NCBI GenBank assembly: GCA_002914845.1
Contig: JXTC01000196.1
Span: 181,579-245,578, forward strand
Source of the DNA: Trema orientale
Taxonomy: Eukaryota; Streptophyta; Magnoliopsida; Rosales; Cannabaceae
Length of the DNA stretch: 64,000 nt
Direction: 5' to 3'
Below are positions 1 to 12,712 of the stretch, piece by piece (position 1 is the first letter of the stretch; every line of letters starts with the position of its first letter). The position numbers were made by a program, and so were the translations under genes. The notes under the pieces are model-generated. The model was given only the letters and a program-made list of their open reading frames with translations, searched no databases and had not been told where the DNA came from.

Positions 1-1758
1 GATTCTGAATAGTCACATCATATGAAAATTAAACTCATAAGTACGAAAATTTATATGCTAATGAAAATATGACAATTCCAAACATTCACTACCAACTATA
101 TAATTGTATTTCCTCCTTTACCCGTACAAGAGATCTATCTATTGATATGATCTAATGCGTAATGTTTCAAAACACAGACTTCAGTGCCATTGGAAGCTCA
201 AAAATGGCAATGATTATGGAAAACCCTAGCTGGACTTGGAGCAATTGCTGGCACAAAATTTTCAAGTGATTGAATTACCTAATTTTCTTTCATTCATTAG
301 TGTTCATGATATAGATCTCAAATGAACAATTTGTAGCATATGAACAACACTAGTAGGCAGTAGCTAGGGACATTCACAAGACTACAAAGGCCTTAAGTTA
401 TTCCGAAGAACACATAAACCATATTTCTACCACAAACATGACAATGATATAAAAACAAAGAATGACTGAAGGAAAATTTGATGCAATGTGAATTTATGGA
501 AGATACTGAAAAAACGAAACATATAATATGGTCCCATGTTAGGTTTGGAATCCCTCCTTTTGATTTAAACGAGATGGACACTATAAGCTGAATATCTCTA
601 ATAGGGTCATCCCACATAGTACAACTAAGGATTGGTGTGGACGTAATGAATGAAAAAAAAAAAAGAAAAAGAAAAAAAAGAGTGCTTCTCTCTATCACCT
701 ATTCTTTAATGAAATATCTCGTCCATGCATTTTCATTTTTATGATCAATATTTCTTTGATATGTTATTTCCTTTCATATCTTTGTCAATTATATAGTAAT
801 GATCATATCAAGAATAGGAAAGGTTATAGCTCAAAGACCATAGATGAGAACGACCCCAACATGGTAATAGCTTCCCAAATCTTGCTATTTGGAACTTCCT
901 CGTCCTTGCATCTTCCTTATAAACATGGAATAGCTTGAATCCAACCCTCTATATATATGACTTAGAATGGTGGAATTCAATCTTGACATCTTTGCATTTG
1001 GAAGAAGTGTGGAGATTCTATTTTTTTCTCTTGATTACATGTGACTTAGAAAACAAATTCAAAGTAAAATTCTGTTATCCACCCACATCTGATTTTACAA
1101 TCTTCATAGATCTTCTCCTCAATTTAATGTAGTATATAGTTGGTTGTGCTTATACCTATCATATGCCTGATCTCAAAAGTTCCAATATATAGATATGATA
1201 TTCATGAGTTCTAGATTTTAATTTGCATTTAAGGTTAAAACAGCTTCCAAGTTGGGGTACTTGTGGAAATGAGAAATAAAATGGTGAAATTTGTTTGAAG
1301 ATGGACTCTGTGTTGGCCCATCTTAACATGCATGAGTAGGATTGAGTACCAACTTGCAAAGCTGCATACATTGCTATCACTATACTTTTTCTCTATAGTG
1401 CCAACTAATCATTCCATGCATGTCAAATTTCAAACTTGTTTATATATCCTTTTTAAAGAATTTCCCCTTTTTCTTTTTTAGTTTTTCTAGAAAATATACA
1501 ATTGAAAAAAAAGGGGTATTTTTGCAAAAAATGCCTCCATCAAGCCCAATTTCCTTTAATTCCTAGATTGTCTGAAATGAGATAGAAAGTCTTTACAATC
1601 ACACTCCCCTCTCTCTCTCTCTCTCAAAAAAAAAAAAAAAAAGAAAAAAGAAAAGCAAAAGGCAATATATTTGCAAAACCTTCTCTCTTACAAAAATCTG
1701 ACATGTTCTCTTTCTCTCTCTCTCTCTCTCTCAAATGTTTCTCTACTTTTTCTCTTGG
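1..1758. other. Upstream flank of ARF6, no gene seen
   Basis: AT-rich sequence without a recognisable coding exon. Open frames here are short and look like chance. The proximal part carries pyrimidine and purine dinucleotide runs: CT at about 1608-1625, TC at about 1712-1732, and, just past the TATA-like box, GA at about 1812-1841. Such runs are common around plant core promoters and 5' leaders, so this stretch is best read as the ARF6 promoter. Confidence 0.6.
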
Positions 1759-1768
1759 TATATAAAAA
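1759..1768 (+). promoter_or_regulatory. Candidate TATA box of ARF6
   Basis: The sequence TATATAAAAA lies between a TC-rich and a GA-rich run, about 1 kb before the ARF6 start codon. If used, transcription would begin near 1790-1800, giving an unspliced leader of roughly 970 nt. This rests on motif and position only. A 5'-UTR intron or another start site is possible. Confidence 0.4.
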
Positions 1769-2044
1769 GAGAATGAAAAATAATGGCGGTTGTGTATTGA
1801 TTGATTGGAGCTGAGAGAGAGAGAGAGAGTAAGAGAGAGAGGGTAAAGCCATAGTAGCAAAGCCACCACGAAGTAGTAGTACCTCACACCATTTCACACC
1901 ACTACACCACTAGCAGAACCAGCTGCCCTTCGTTTCCATTAGTGGAAACAAAGCTGAAACGCAAACCCAACTCTGGATTCTTATACACACACACACACAC
2001 ATATATATATTATATTATATGTTCTCTGCTAGCAGTATCTATCT

Positions 2045-2724
2045 ATGCATATGTAATCATGACGTACCTTAAATTTGCTCCCAGAATGCGTGTATGCTGA
2101 GTACTTGAATCCTGCTCTGTTTTGGGCTTTCTCTGCTATTGAGATCTGGTTCTTTCTGGGTTTTCATGGTGGGCCAAGCTTTGGCGTTCTGAGCCGGAGA
2201 TCTGCTGCTTCTCTAGCTTTGTTGGTTTTTTTAGCTGGTGGGTTTTTCTGGGTTTTCGTTATAGATGCTTGGTTTTTGAGCTTTTGAGGTTTATTGGGTA
2301 GTTTCAATAACTTGGAAAGTGGCAAGCGTTTTAAAGCTCAACCCTCTGAAAATCTCGAGGCTTAGAGGCGAAGGTGGAGTTGGGTTTTGGTAGCTGAGAA
2401 TGTTGGTTGTTGTAGCATGATGTTCTTGATTGGAGATTGGAGCTTGCTGGGGTTGTGGAAGAGGGTGATCACAAGTGGATGAGGCTGAAATCAATCTTGT
2501 TTTGCAGTGAAACGGGTTTTGGTTGAAGATTAAGGACCTGGTTCCTATTGGGTTTGTCTCTGAATAAATGTTGGAAGGGCCAATTTTGCAGAGAGGTGTG
2601 TGCATGGACTGTATTGGGATTTGAATGGGTTTTGACTGGTGAAGATATGGTCTTGTGCAGTCAAAAGAAAAGAAGTGAACGAATAAAGTACTGTTCAGTG
2701 GTTTTGGTGAATTTTGGTTCTTAG
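2045..2724 (+). promoter_or_regulatory. ARF6 leader with about eleven short uORFs
   Basis: The putative 5' leader contains successive short ATG-initiated frames, all closed before or just short of the main start at 2766. Starts I can place are 2045, 2059, 2094, 2166, 2265, 2400, 2417, 2479, 2568, 2625 and 2647. The longest are 21 codons (2417-2482) and 25 codons (2647-2724). Several overlap, for example 2479-2526 starts inside the end of 2417-2482. uORFs are known to dampen translation of some ARF mRNAs (ETTIN/ARF3 and MONOPTEROS/ARF5). That they act here is inference, and part of the leader could be spliced out. Confidence 0.5.
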
Positions 2725-2765
2725 TTCGTGTAATTAAGGGTAGCTTTTGGTTAAAATCTTCAGAA

Positions 2766-5700
2766 ATGAGGCTTTCTTCTGTTGGTTTTAGCCCTCAGCC
2801 ACAGGAAGGTACGATTGGTTTTGCTCCAAGATTTTCTTTCTCGGTCTATTTATCTGGACATAATTAACATTTCTTTTTTAAATTATGGTCTTAAATTGAG
2901 TTCTGGGGTGACAGAATTTTGGGATTTAAGGATTTAAAATGTCCTCTGGCTGCCTAAAAAAATTCAGAAAAAAGTAAAAGAAACTAAAATCTTGATGACC
3001 CAAGTTTGCTAATAATTTAAATTACTTAGATTATGACCTTTTTGTCTCCTGGCTTACACTTACGCTTGTGGAGACCCAAAAATGAAGCAAAAATTTTATT
3101 TTATTTTCTTTTTGGGATGTTGCTGATTTGGTATTTTCACTCTCCTCCATTTTTCATAGCAACCTGTGGCTTTAATTTGGCTGCATCTTGTTGAAAAGTT
3201 TAGTCTTTTTCTCTACATGGGATTTGATTGTTTTTTTCTTAACCTTAATTTGTTGATGGCTTAACTTTGTCCTTTAGTTCTCATATTTGTGAGGATTTCC
3301 TGCTAGCTGTACTTATGGATAGTTTCTTTATTTCCTGATGAGATCCTTGAATGATATCTAAACTTCATGAACAAATTTTTTAAACCAAAAGGCTTAATTT
3401 TTCTTCTTTTCCTTTTGTGTGGAAATTTTATGGTTCTACTGTTGAATTTTTCAGGGGAGAAGAGAGTTTTGAATTCTGAGCTTTGGCACGCTTGTGCTGG
3501 TCCTCTCGTTTCTCTGCCTGCTGTTGGAAGCCGGGTGGTTTATTTTCCACAAGGTCATAGTGAACAGGTTAGAATTTTGGACTTTTTCTTTTCTTGTGTG
3601 CCTTTCCTTTTTTTTTTTTTTTTTGTTTTATGAAAAACATCAAGAAGCACATAAGAATACTTTTTCTCCAATTTCTCTGCTAGAAGTCTCATTTAACTTT
3701 TATTATCTTCTTACATGCGATCAATCTACTTATGAAAAACTTTCCTTCTGTTTCTTAAAACTATATATTGACGAGTTAAATACCCGGCACTGCTACAAGC
3801 ATTCTTGAGCTTTAAAAAAGTTCAGAAATTTTGTTATTGTCATGTTTTTTTGGATACCCTTTTCCTTATTATGTTTGCCCATTGAAGTGTTAACAGTTAC
3901 AAATATTAGCTGGTTTGACTTATTCTATTAGCATGAAGTTGTGAGAACACTTAAGACATATAGACCAGTGTACGGAACAGCTTAGACTTTTGATGTGAGT
4001 GTTTCAAGGGATTGTTGTTCACTTCTTTTCCTAAGGCAGTTTTTGTCTTGTCTTGTTTATCATTTTGTTAATGATGGGAGATGATGTAACAAGCTATTGC
4101 TCTATGCTGGTGTTTAGTTGCTATACAGTATAGCATTGTAGACATGTAAAACAAGGGGAAAAAAAAAGGATCTCAGAAAAAAAGAAGGATAAGGTAGTAT
4201 CCGGTCTATGGAACTTATGAGGGATATATAAAATAAATTTGAATGAATTGTAGTATCCTTTATCAGTCGTACTGTTACTCGTTTCTGAAACATATTTTCA
4301 TGTTGTTATGTAGGTTGCTGCATCAACAAACCAGGAAGTGGATGCCCATATTCCTAACTACCCTAGCTTACCTCCACAACTTATCTGTCAACTTCACAAT
4401 GTGACTATGCATGTAAGCTTGTTTAGTTTGGCTGACTTATGCTTTTAATTAGTCGTCTAAGCTGGTTCTTAGGCTCAAATTTATTTTTTTCAGGCAGATG
4501 TTGAGACAGATGAAGTATATGCACAGATGACCTTGCAGCCATTAAGTCCGGTATGCCATAATGTATTTGTTGTCATTTTTAACTGTTCGGCTTTTGCCAT
4601 TTCCTTCTCTTATTTTCACATAAGCTTATTCTACAGCAAGAACAAAAGGAAGCCTATCTTCCAGCAGACTTGGGAGCTCCCAGCAAGCAGCCGACAAATT
4701 ACTTTTGTAAAACCTTGACAGCCAGTGACACGAGTACTCATGGAGGATTCTCAGTTCCTCGCCGGGCTGCTGAAAAAGTGTTTCCTCCCTTGGTATTTCA
4801 TTTTTTCTTTTTTCCTGTTCTTTGTGCTATGGAGCATGGCCCATCAATTTTAAGTTGTCTCCAATAATTTGTGGGACACAAATAAATAATGAAAACAAGG
4901 GGACACATGGGACATTTTTATCTGAAAGCACGTGCATACTTTTTCAATACATGCCCATTTTATCCTCTCTAATCTCCTGCATGCAACTAAACTGAATTAA
5001 ACAGGTTTAGGCTTAGCATAACAAAGTGGCAAACACACATGTATAATCATGTCCTTGAGTAGGAAGTTTCAACTTTAAATGTTTTTCCATGTCAATAAAT
5101 ATGATTCATATTCTTTAAGAAAAAAAAAGAAAAGAAAAGAAAAGAAAAGAAAAAGAACATTGATATGTGATTCTCAGACTCTTTTTGGTTTTTCGCGTTC
5201 CTTGTTTTGACCTGCAGGACTTCTCCCAGCAGCCACCAGCTCAAGAGCTAATTGCAAGGGACCTGCATGATAATGAATGGAAATTTAGACATATATTCCG
5301 TGGTCAGTTTTATGTGTGCAACCTTTGTGCAAAATGCAGATTCTTTTTCAAAAGTTATATATTGGAAAAATTTCCACGCAATTGTGACTTATTTTGGTCA
5401 TTTGTTTTGTATGGTCGATGTAGTGCTGTATTCAGCAAAGAGATAGCTTGGGTCGGGTTTCATTGCATAATGTAGATTGATAAATCTTGTTGCCTTTATT
5501 TTCTGCTTTTTGCAGGCCAGCCAAAAAGGCACCTCCTTACAACTGGATGGAGCGTCTTTGTTAGTGCTAAAAGACTAGTTGCTGGTGACTCGGTGCTTTT
5601 TATCTGGTAAGGCGGTTCAATGTTCAGTTATTGTCTAATACGTTATGTCAGAACTATTGTGGAATTAATTTTATGCTTTAACAATCGTTGGGTTTAGCTT

Positions 5701-8700
5701 TACTTCAACTCAAGTTGGGGTAATCCAAGATGTTCAATTTAGACATGTTGTGAAATGCTGCCGTAATAAGGCAATAGATTCAGAAAATTAAGTTGAGGCT
5801 AATACAAAACATATTTGAAGGCAATCATCCTTCTGAGTTTGATTTGAGTTGCCCCTGTGGTGTTACCTCAATGTTAAGCCACTTCCATTAAGAGGCATGT
5901 TTTGGATTTCAGTTCTTGTTGTGTATGAGTTGTATAGAAAAAGAGAGGGTTGCTTTAAAGATTTTTTGAGAAGAAAAAAAGAAAACATGTTGACCCTGAT
6001 AATAATATTTCTCACCTGGTGCTTTAACTGATTGATACTTACAAAGCTGCAATTTCTCCTATCAGGAATGAAAAAAATCAGTTACTCCTTGGCATCCGGC
6101 GAGCGAATAGACCACAAACTGTGATGCCTTCATCAGTTTTATCAAGTGACAGCATGCACTTGGGGCTNTAGTCGTTTCACCATTTTTTACAACCCGAGGT
6201 ATGATTGTTTTTCTGTTGGTTGAAGTATAATCTTTGTTTGTCAGTTCAGGTTAACAATCCACGTCACTTCTCATTTAGGGCTAGCCCATCAGAATTTGTC
6301 ATTCCCCTGGCCAAGTACGTTAAAGCAGTTTATCATACGCGTGTCTCTGTTGGCATGCGCTTTAGAATGCTGTTTGAAACAGAAGAATCAAGTGTTCGTC
6401 GGTAAGTTCTAAACCTTTATCCCTCGTAGTTATTTTTCTGTTGGCAAACCTTTTGCAATATCTGTGCTGTGATTTTATTATCAATTTGAAGATGTTTAAG
6501 AAAATGCTAATTTCACCAGGGATTTTGGGGTCTGAACTCTGAGGGATGGAAGAGGGTTATGTATCACTTTCAATCACTTAAGTCTAGTGTTTCACCAATG
6601 AACAAAACTGAGTAAAATAAATTCATAGTAACAGGCTTATGTGCAAATGATATTCAGTCGATGAACAATTATAGTGAGACTTATTCATTTGTTTTCAATA
6701 AGATGTTCTGTAGGGTAATTTCAGTTAGTCTCAGAAGACAGATGCCATAATTTACACTGTCTAGGCTATGTATTCAATTGCTTTGCTATCTTTGTTCTTA
6801 GTGTGCAAAGAGTGAATTTTTACATGCTGATATTTGAAAATTGTTATTGAATCTAGTTACATGGGCACTATAACTGGCATAAGCGACCTAGATGCTGTTC
6901 GGTGGCCTAATTCACATTGGCGCTCAGTTAAGGTTCGTTGAGAACAGTTGGCGTTTATTATTTTTCAATTTTCCGTGAATATGTTGCTGATGGGATTCAA
7001 CTCTCTCTTTTTCTGTTCTAGTTCCTTCAGATGTGTTGCTCGGTGGAAACCCTGAAATGCTGACAAATTGACTTAATTAATGCAGGTGGGCTGGGATGAA
7101 TCTACAGCAGGAGATAGGCAGCCCAGAGTGTCCCTGTGGGAGATTGAGCCGTTAACGACATTCCCAATGTATCCATCACCATTTCCCCTCAGGCTTAAGA
7201 GACCTTGGCCACCTGGACTGCCTACTTTTCATGGTATGCGTTTCTGCTGCCTCCTCTAATGGGTGATGCATCGCCAATACATTTTCACACCATAGTCTAG
7301 TTTCAGCTCCATATTTTATATCATTTAAGTTTGCTGCAAGGATAAACACTTCCGTGTCTTACTTCACAATGTTCATTATTTGTTCTCAGGTATCAAGGAT
7401 GAAGATCTTGGCATGAACTCTCAGCTTATGTGGCTTCGAGGAGATTATGGAGACCGTGGAATTCAAGCTCTGAACTTTCAGGGAGTTGGGGTAACACCAT
7501 GGATGCAGTCAAGGCTTGATGCTTCAATGATTGGTCTGCAACCTGACATGTACCAAGCTATGGCTGCTGCTGCACTTCAAGAAATGAGGGCAGTGGATCC
7601 CTCGAAACCAATTCTGCAATTCCAACAAACCCAAAATCTCCCTAGTAGGTCTGCTGCTGCTTCTTCTTTGATGCAGCCCCAAATGTTGCAACAACCTCAA
7701 CCTCAACAAGCCTTTCTTCAAAGCATGCAGGACAATCAGCAATCAACACAGCCACAGACTCAAACATCATCACACCTTCTTCAGCAACAATTACAGCATC
7801 AGCATTCGTTTAATAGCAACAGTAGTCAACAGCAGCAGCAAACACCACCGCAACAGCAACTGGTGGATCACCAGCAAATTCCAAGTGCCGTCTCTCCAAT
7901 GTCTCATTTTTCTTCAGCCTCTCAATCCCAATCACCATCTTTGCAAGCCATCTCTTCAATGTGCCAACAGCAAAATTTTCCTGATTCAAATGGGACAGCT
8001 GTAACCAGTAGCATGGTTTCTCCCTTGCACAGTATCTTGGGTTCATTTTCGCCCGATGAATCATCCCACTTGCTCAACATGCCTAGGAGCAACCTATCCT
8101 CTGCTGTCTGGCCATCAAAGAGAGCTGCAGTTGAACCTCTTATTTCTTCTGGACCTTCTCAGTGTGTTCTGCCCCAGGTGGAACACTTGGGTCCACAGAC
8201 TAATATCTCCCAGAATTCTGTTTCATTGCCACCCTTTCCTGGCAGGGAATGCACAATTGACCAAGAAGGGAATACTGATCCACAAAGCCATCTTTTGTTT
8301 GGTGTTAATATAGAACCCTCATCTCTTCTTATGCAGAATGGAATGTCAAATCTTAGGGGAGTTGGCAGTGATAGTGACTCCACTACTATACCATTTCCTT
8401 CTTCTAGTTATATGAGTACTACAGGAACCGACTTCTCACTTAATCCTGCAATTACACCTTCCAGTTGCATTGATGAATCCGGTTTCCTGCAGTCTCCAGA
8501 AAATGGAGGGCAAGGAAACCAACCATCCAGAACCTTTGTTAAGGTTAGTTGTCTTTGGCTCCCAAATTATATACATTACACTGCTTTACGTTGATTTTCT
8601 CTGTATTCTCGCAACAACTGAGGTTCAAGAAGTAATTACTTTTCCTGTTAAACTTAATATGATACATTTGCTCTTAATGTAGCACGTGTTTCTAACAGAA

Positions 8701-9802
8701 TATAATTATTAACAGGTTTACAAGTCCGGGTCCTTCGGGAGATCATTAGATCTCACCAAATTCAGCAGCTACAATGAGCTGCGCATTGAACTTGCTCGCA
8801 TGTTTGGCCTTGAAGGCGAGTTGGAGGACCCTCTGAGATCAGGCTGGCAGCTTGTATTTGTTGACCGGGAGAATGATGTTCTTCTCCTCGGGGATGACCC
8901 CTGGCAGTAAGTTACCCCTCATTTATATATTCACTTCTTGTAGGTTACATGCTGAGGTTTTTTTTCTAGAAAGGTCCTTTCCGATGTCAGTTTTTTGCAC
9001 ACTTTCTTACTAAAAAATAAATAATTGAAGTATCAAACACGTCTGACAATGCAGATATTCACCAAGTCTTTGAAGCTTGCTTAGAAACCCGTGAAGTGGA
9101 TTTCATCTCTGTTTACATTTAAGTTGCTCGTAACTGTTAGGACTTACAGTGATTTGTTTGTTTACTGTTAATTTCAGTATTTGCCTTCTATGGTAGTGGT
9201 TATTCTTGCTGCAAATAGAGACACCCATAAATATGTATAATGCTGTTAAATCAGAAAGAAACATGCATGTTTCCAGGTCCTCATGGTTCTCTGTTTTGCT
9301 AAATATGAATCTTAGAGCATTTGCCATGAGTCCTCTGTGTAGTTATCCATTTCTGATCTTGTAATGATAAAATATAGGGACGTTTGCATCTCGAGTTGAG
9401 ACAGATTTTGACATTCATACGTTTTAATATCAAAACATCCTGATTCCTGTGTAGTTGTTAAATCATAAACTAGGGAGAACTTGATAAGGTGGTCCAAAAT
9501 TTTGAGTCATTTGCTTTACGTATAGTGCTTGGAACAATTTTTTTGTTTTCTTTAGTGTGTATAATGAAAATTCCTTCTTCTCTTTGATAATTTTGTATAC
9601 CAGGGAGTTCGTCAATAGTGTGTGGTGTATAAAAATACTCTCACCACAAGAAGTGCAGCAGATGGGAAAACGCGGCTTGGAACTTCTCAACTCAGTCTCA
9701 ATTCAGAGGCTCGCCAATAATAGTTGTGATGATTATCCGAGCCGGCAAGATTCGAGAAATCTGAGCTCCGGGATTACCTCTGTGGGGTCTCTCGACTACT
9801 GA
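2766..9802 (+). CDS. ARF6: Auxin response factor 6-like transcription factor
   Basis: A nuclear transcription factor binding auxin response elements. Class A, glutamine-rich members such as ARF6/ARF8 activate auxin-responsive genes in flower and hypocotyl growth. Coding exons: 2766-2808, 3455-3567, 4314-4412, 4494-4550, 4637-4792, 5218-5302, 5516-5606, 6066-6198, 6279-6401, 6857-6932, 7086-7233, 7390-8543, 8716-8906 and 9604-9802. All junctions are GT/AG and keep frame. The translation gives 888 residues plus a gap. Domains in order: dimerisation flank ([10 protein letters not shown]); B3 DNA-binding domain from about residue 125 ([35 protein letters not shown]); Auxin_resp/ARF domain; a Q-rich middle in exon 12; and a C-terminal PB1 domain with its lysine ([10 protein letters not shown]) and acidic OPCA stretch ([14 protein letters not shown]). 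The single N at 6168 interrupts exon 8, where ARF6 relatives have an alanine-rich segment. Assignment to ARF6 rather than ARF8 rests on the start [14 protein letters not shown] and the long Q-rich region. Confidence 0.95.
6168..6168. other. Assembly gap placeholder inside ARF6 exon 8
   Basis: One N sits between codons for a DSMHLGL stretch and an (N)[10 protein letters not shown] stretch. Read literally, the next bases give a frame break. ARF6/ARF8 proteins have about ten further residues here (an alanine/histidine-rich run, from memory). The flanking codon phases (two bases before, one after) require the missing length to be a multiple of three, about 33 nt. The N therefore represents missing sequence, not one unknown base. 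Confidence 0.85.
8835..8855 (+). promoter_or_regulatory. miR167 target site in ARF6 mRNA
   Basis: The 21 bases in exon 13 encode part of the PB1 domain (RSGWQLV) and contain GATCAGGCTGGCAGCTTGT. This is the known miR167 complementary site of ARF6 and ARF8. From memory, miR167 has its main mismatches opposite the middle G and near the 3' end of this site. The site predicts post-transcriptional repression by miR167-guided cleavage and independently supports the ARF6/8 assignment. Confidence 0.92.
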
Positions 9803-10050
9803 ACATTTTAACCGGTTAAAGAAATACCTTTCTATTCTGTAATATAAGCATCTCTTCCAAACCCTCCAAGGGTGGGAAGTGCTGCCTAATTCTAGTAGCT
9901 TTAAGAAGCTTACTTTACAAGTTAAAATACTGTAAGTAAAGGATATACACACTATATTTTTTGTTATCTTATGCTATTGGATTCATATTATTATATCATA
10001 TATTAGGAGATCAGTGTTTGTGAAGATAGCTGATCTTTTTGTTATCTCAA

Positions 10051-10200
10051 TTCATTCATGATGAAGCCTTATTATAAAATTGCAAGGAAGATGTACTTAA
10101 TTCATTCACGATGGAACCTTATTATAAAATTGCAAGGAAGATGTACTTATTTCATTCACGATGAAGCCTTAATATAAAATTCCGAGGAAGATGTACTTGT
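10051..10200. repeat. Three tandem copies of a 50-bp unit
   Basis: Units begin at 10051, 10101 and 10151, each opening with TTCATTCA(T/C)GATG and ending near GATGTACTT. They differ by a few substitutions. The array starts about 250 bp past the ARF6 stop, so it may lie in the 3' UTR or just beyond the polyadenylation site. Confidence 0.85.
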
Positions 10201-12567
10201 TTAGTTTGGCTTGAGCTTTTCTTTACATGACATAAACATAATATTTGTTTGTGAGTGGTAATGACATGTTTGAGACCCCAAAAGTCCAATGGCATGTGAT
10301 ATATTCCTTTGTCGGGACCTTTATAAAATTTCTTCAAACAAACCAAAGAATGCTTCTGTTCATGATAAAGAAACCAACGTTCTTCCTTCAACTCGTATCT
10401 TCTTTTGATTGGGGTGGCTTTCATGATTTGGAAAACAAACCAAAGTACCTTCCACGTTTTCTATTGACTCGTTTACTTGCATTACTTTTACAATCAGGGC
10501 CGTCCATCGTATTGGTCCTAAGGTCCTAATGATGGGATGATTCTGACTACATAAACGCGTCTGCATAGCATACCTCTAACTGAGTGAAAGTGACGATGAT
10601 TAGTCGGAAATTACTGTTTAGAATTTTGTCATTCTAAGTAATAATTTGTGCATTTCAAAGTTGACAATTGATGAAAAAATCTTTAGTGTCGATCAACAAG
10701 TGGTAATGCATAGATCACTCTAGCTATATTCCATATATGTGTATACATTTTATACTCCATAACCATTATTTGTAGCTTGACAGTTTGTGCTTGGCCTTTA
10801 ATAAATGGGGCCTAGCGATGTCGGTAGGCACATGAGGATTTAAATTTTCTTGGAATTTTTCCTTTTCCATATATATCTTATATATGTTTTTTTTTTTTTT
10901 TTACAATGAAAGAAGGAAGAGAAACAAAGGTTTCTGATCTCTTTTCTTTTTGCATTGTGGGGTTGGTTTGGGTGGCCATTTTATAAAGGCGTTGAAGGAT
11001 TGAGGTCCTTTAGTTTTGTGCATGTTGTGGCTTGTGGGGCTCTTTTCTTTCGAGTACATACATGAATGGACTTTCTTTTATTGAGGGATGGAATGGTGAC
11101 ACGTTTGGCACTGCCAAACAAACAATATATACTACCAATCAAACGTAGGTTTGGCCATTCCAACCTTTCGAAACAAACCCAGATCCTAAATTTTGAGTGG
11201 AGGCTTTTCTTCCTCTTTTACTTGCATTCTATCTCAACTTTTATTTTTTCACGTGATCTATGCTTTTGTAGCTCACAACATATGACCAAAGGCTACATTT
11301 TCTTCATCTTTTTTCACACTAGTCAAAATTTCCTTCCTCGTGTCATGTCTCAAAATGATTTATGTTTGCTTGCTTTTTCAGAGTTGGATGAAATTCATAA
11401 GTGAAGCTTCAAACTTACAAGTAGATGTTGTGCATTCTATCCCAAAAAAAAAAAAAAAAAAAAAAAAGTGGATGTTGTGCATTTGAATTTAATGTTTTTA
11501 AGTATTCAATAGGAGCCAATCCTTGGTTGTATTGGAGGTATTATGATCTTGCTTATAAAAGACTCTAAGTCCAAAGTTTCTGGTTACCCAATTAGGGGCA
11601 ACCTATGATTATGGGTTAGGCAAGATTTTACAATAAAGTAAGGGAATTTTTTTTTTCCCGCGCAAAAACCCAATGCAATTAGTGTAAAAACAGCTTTTTG
11701 CTTTCTCTTGTTAGATATGTGAAAATAGATATATAAGGGCAACTTTAATTGGCCTTCTCGCTTAACTCGTCAAGTCGAGGTAGAAGGATTTTGCCGAGGC
11801 CAGATCAGGACCTCGGACTTCTCCTTCTGTTCTAATAAACCAATATAGAATCACTTGGAGCTAGATGCTTCTCATTAGCAATGATCATCATTAATTGTTT
11901 TTCAACTTAAGTATAAATTATCGTGTAAAACTGTACGAGTCTCTTTTACAATAGTTTGTGAGTCCGAGAAAGACATACGAACATTTGTTGTTGGTCAACA
12001 ACTAATGGTAAAAGAGTGCATTGGTGGTACACGATGTTTCTCTAGTAATACAGGGAGAGGAATAAGTTAAATACTAGGCCATTAACATGACTTAAAAGCA
12101 AAGACATTCTAGCGTGGTCACTCAAGCACGCCTTTGGTAGCAATATAATAAGACATTAAGCTTAGATTGGGTTGCTAGTTTGATCACTCCATTGTCTTTT
12201 CCTTGGAGCAGTGTTGTAGAATGTTGCTAGTAATGGAAATAGTTTCCAAGTGCTCATAAAAGAGATTCCAGCTTTTGGGGGTATCTAAAGAAGTTCATAT
12301 TATCGTTGGTAGTAGAGCTTAGGTTACTAGGTTAGGCCTTGGTTTATACTTGGCCGGTGCCCACCTAGCCTAACAGGCCTACTCTATAATTTTCTTGATT
12401 TGGGTAGTTTTGAAGCTTTTCAGGTTGTGGACCCAGCAACCTGTTGTAATGTCATTGTGTTTTCTTTTGTTAATGCATCGTAATGAAAATTGATGCAAAC
12501 ACCGGTAGAAATAACAAAATGCTTAAGGTAAATGTAGATTCTAAAATGAAGGCCACGCTTCTAATAG

Positions 12568-12712
12568 TGTATCAATGATATCATTTGACATAATATGTAA
12601 GTTGTCATAATTTAATTTAATTGATAAATATCGCTAATTTTAAAGTTTATATTCACGAATTAAATAACAACAATTTACATATTATATCATATGGTATTTA
12701 AAAAATGAGATA
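12568..12712. mobile_element. Small inverted-repeat (MITE-like) element
   Basis: A left arm at about 12581-12620 (ATAATATGTAAGTTGT) pairs imperfectly with a right arm at about 12655-12695 (ACAATTTACATATTAT). They are separated by a short AT-rich loop. There is no coding capacity and I could not fix a target duplication. It could be a MITE remnant or a chance AT-rich palindrome, though the arm similarity over about 40 bp favours the former. Confidence 0.45.

Noticed and set aside
1624..1897. Overlapping minus-strand ORFs of about 70-87 codons
   Set aside because: They translate CT/GA microsatellites and poly(A) runs; Ser/Leu/Arg/Glu-rich products without domains.
2075..2287. 70-codon plus-strand frame in the ARF6 leader
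   Set aside because: It opens at a TTG, not an ATG; the ATGs inside this stretch lead only to very short uORFs.
7524..8383. Several antisense ORFs opposite ARF6 exon 12
   Set aside because: Shadows of the glutamine-rich coding exon; no independent splice signals or domains.
10051..10200. CRISPR-like array
   Set aside because: Repeats are directly contiguous with no spacers, and the genome is a plant nuclear genome.
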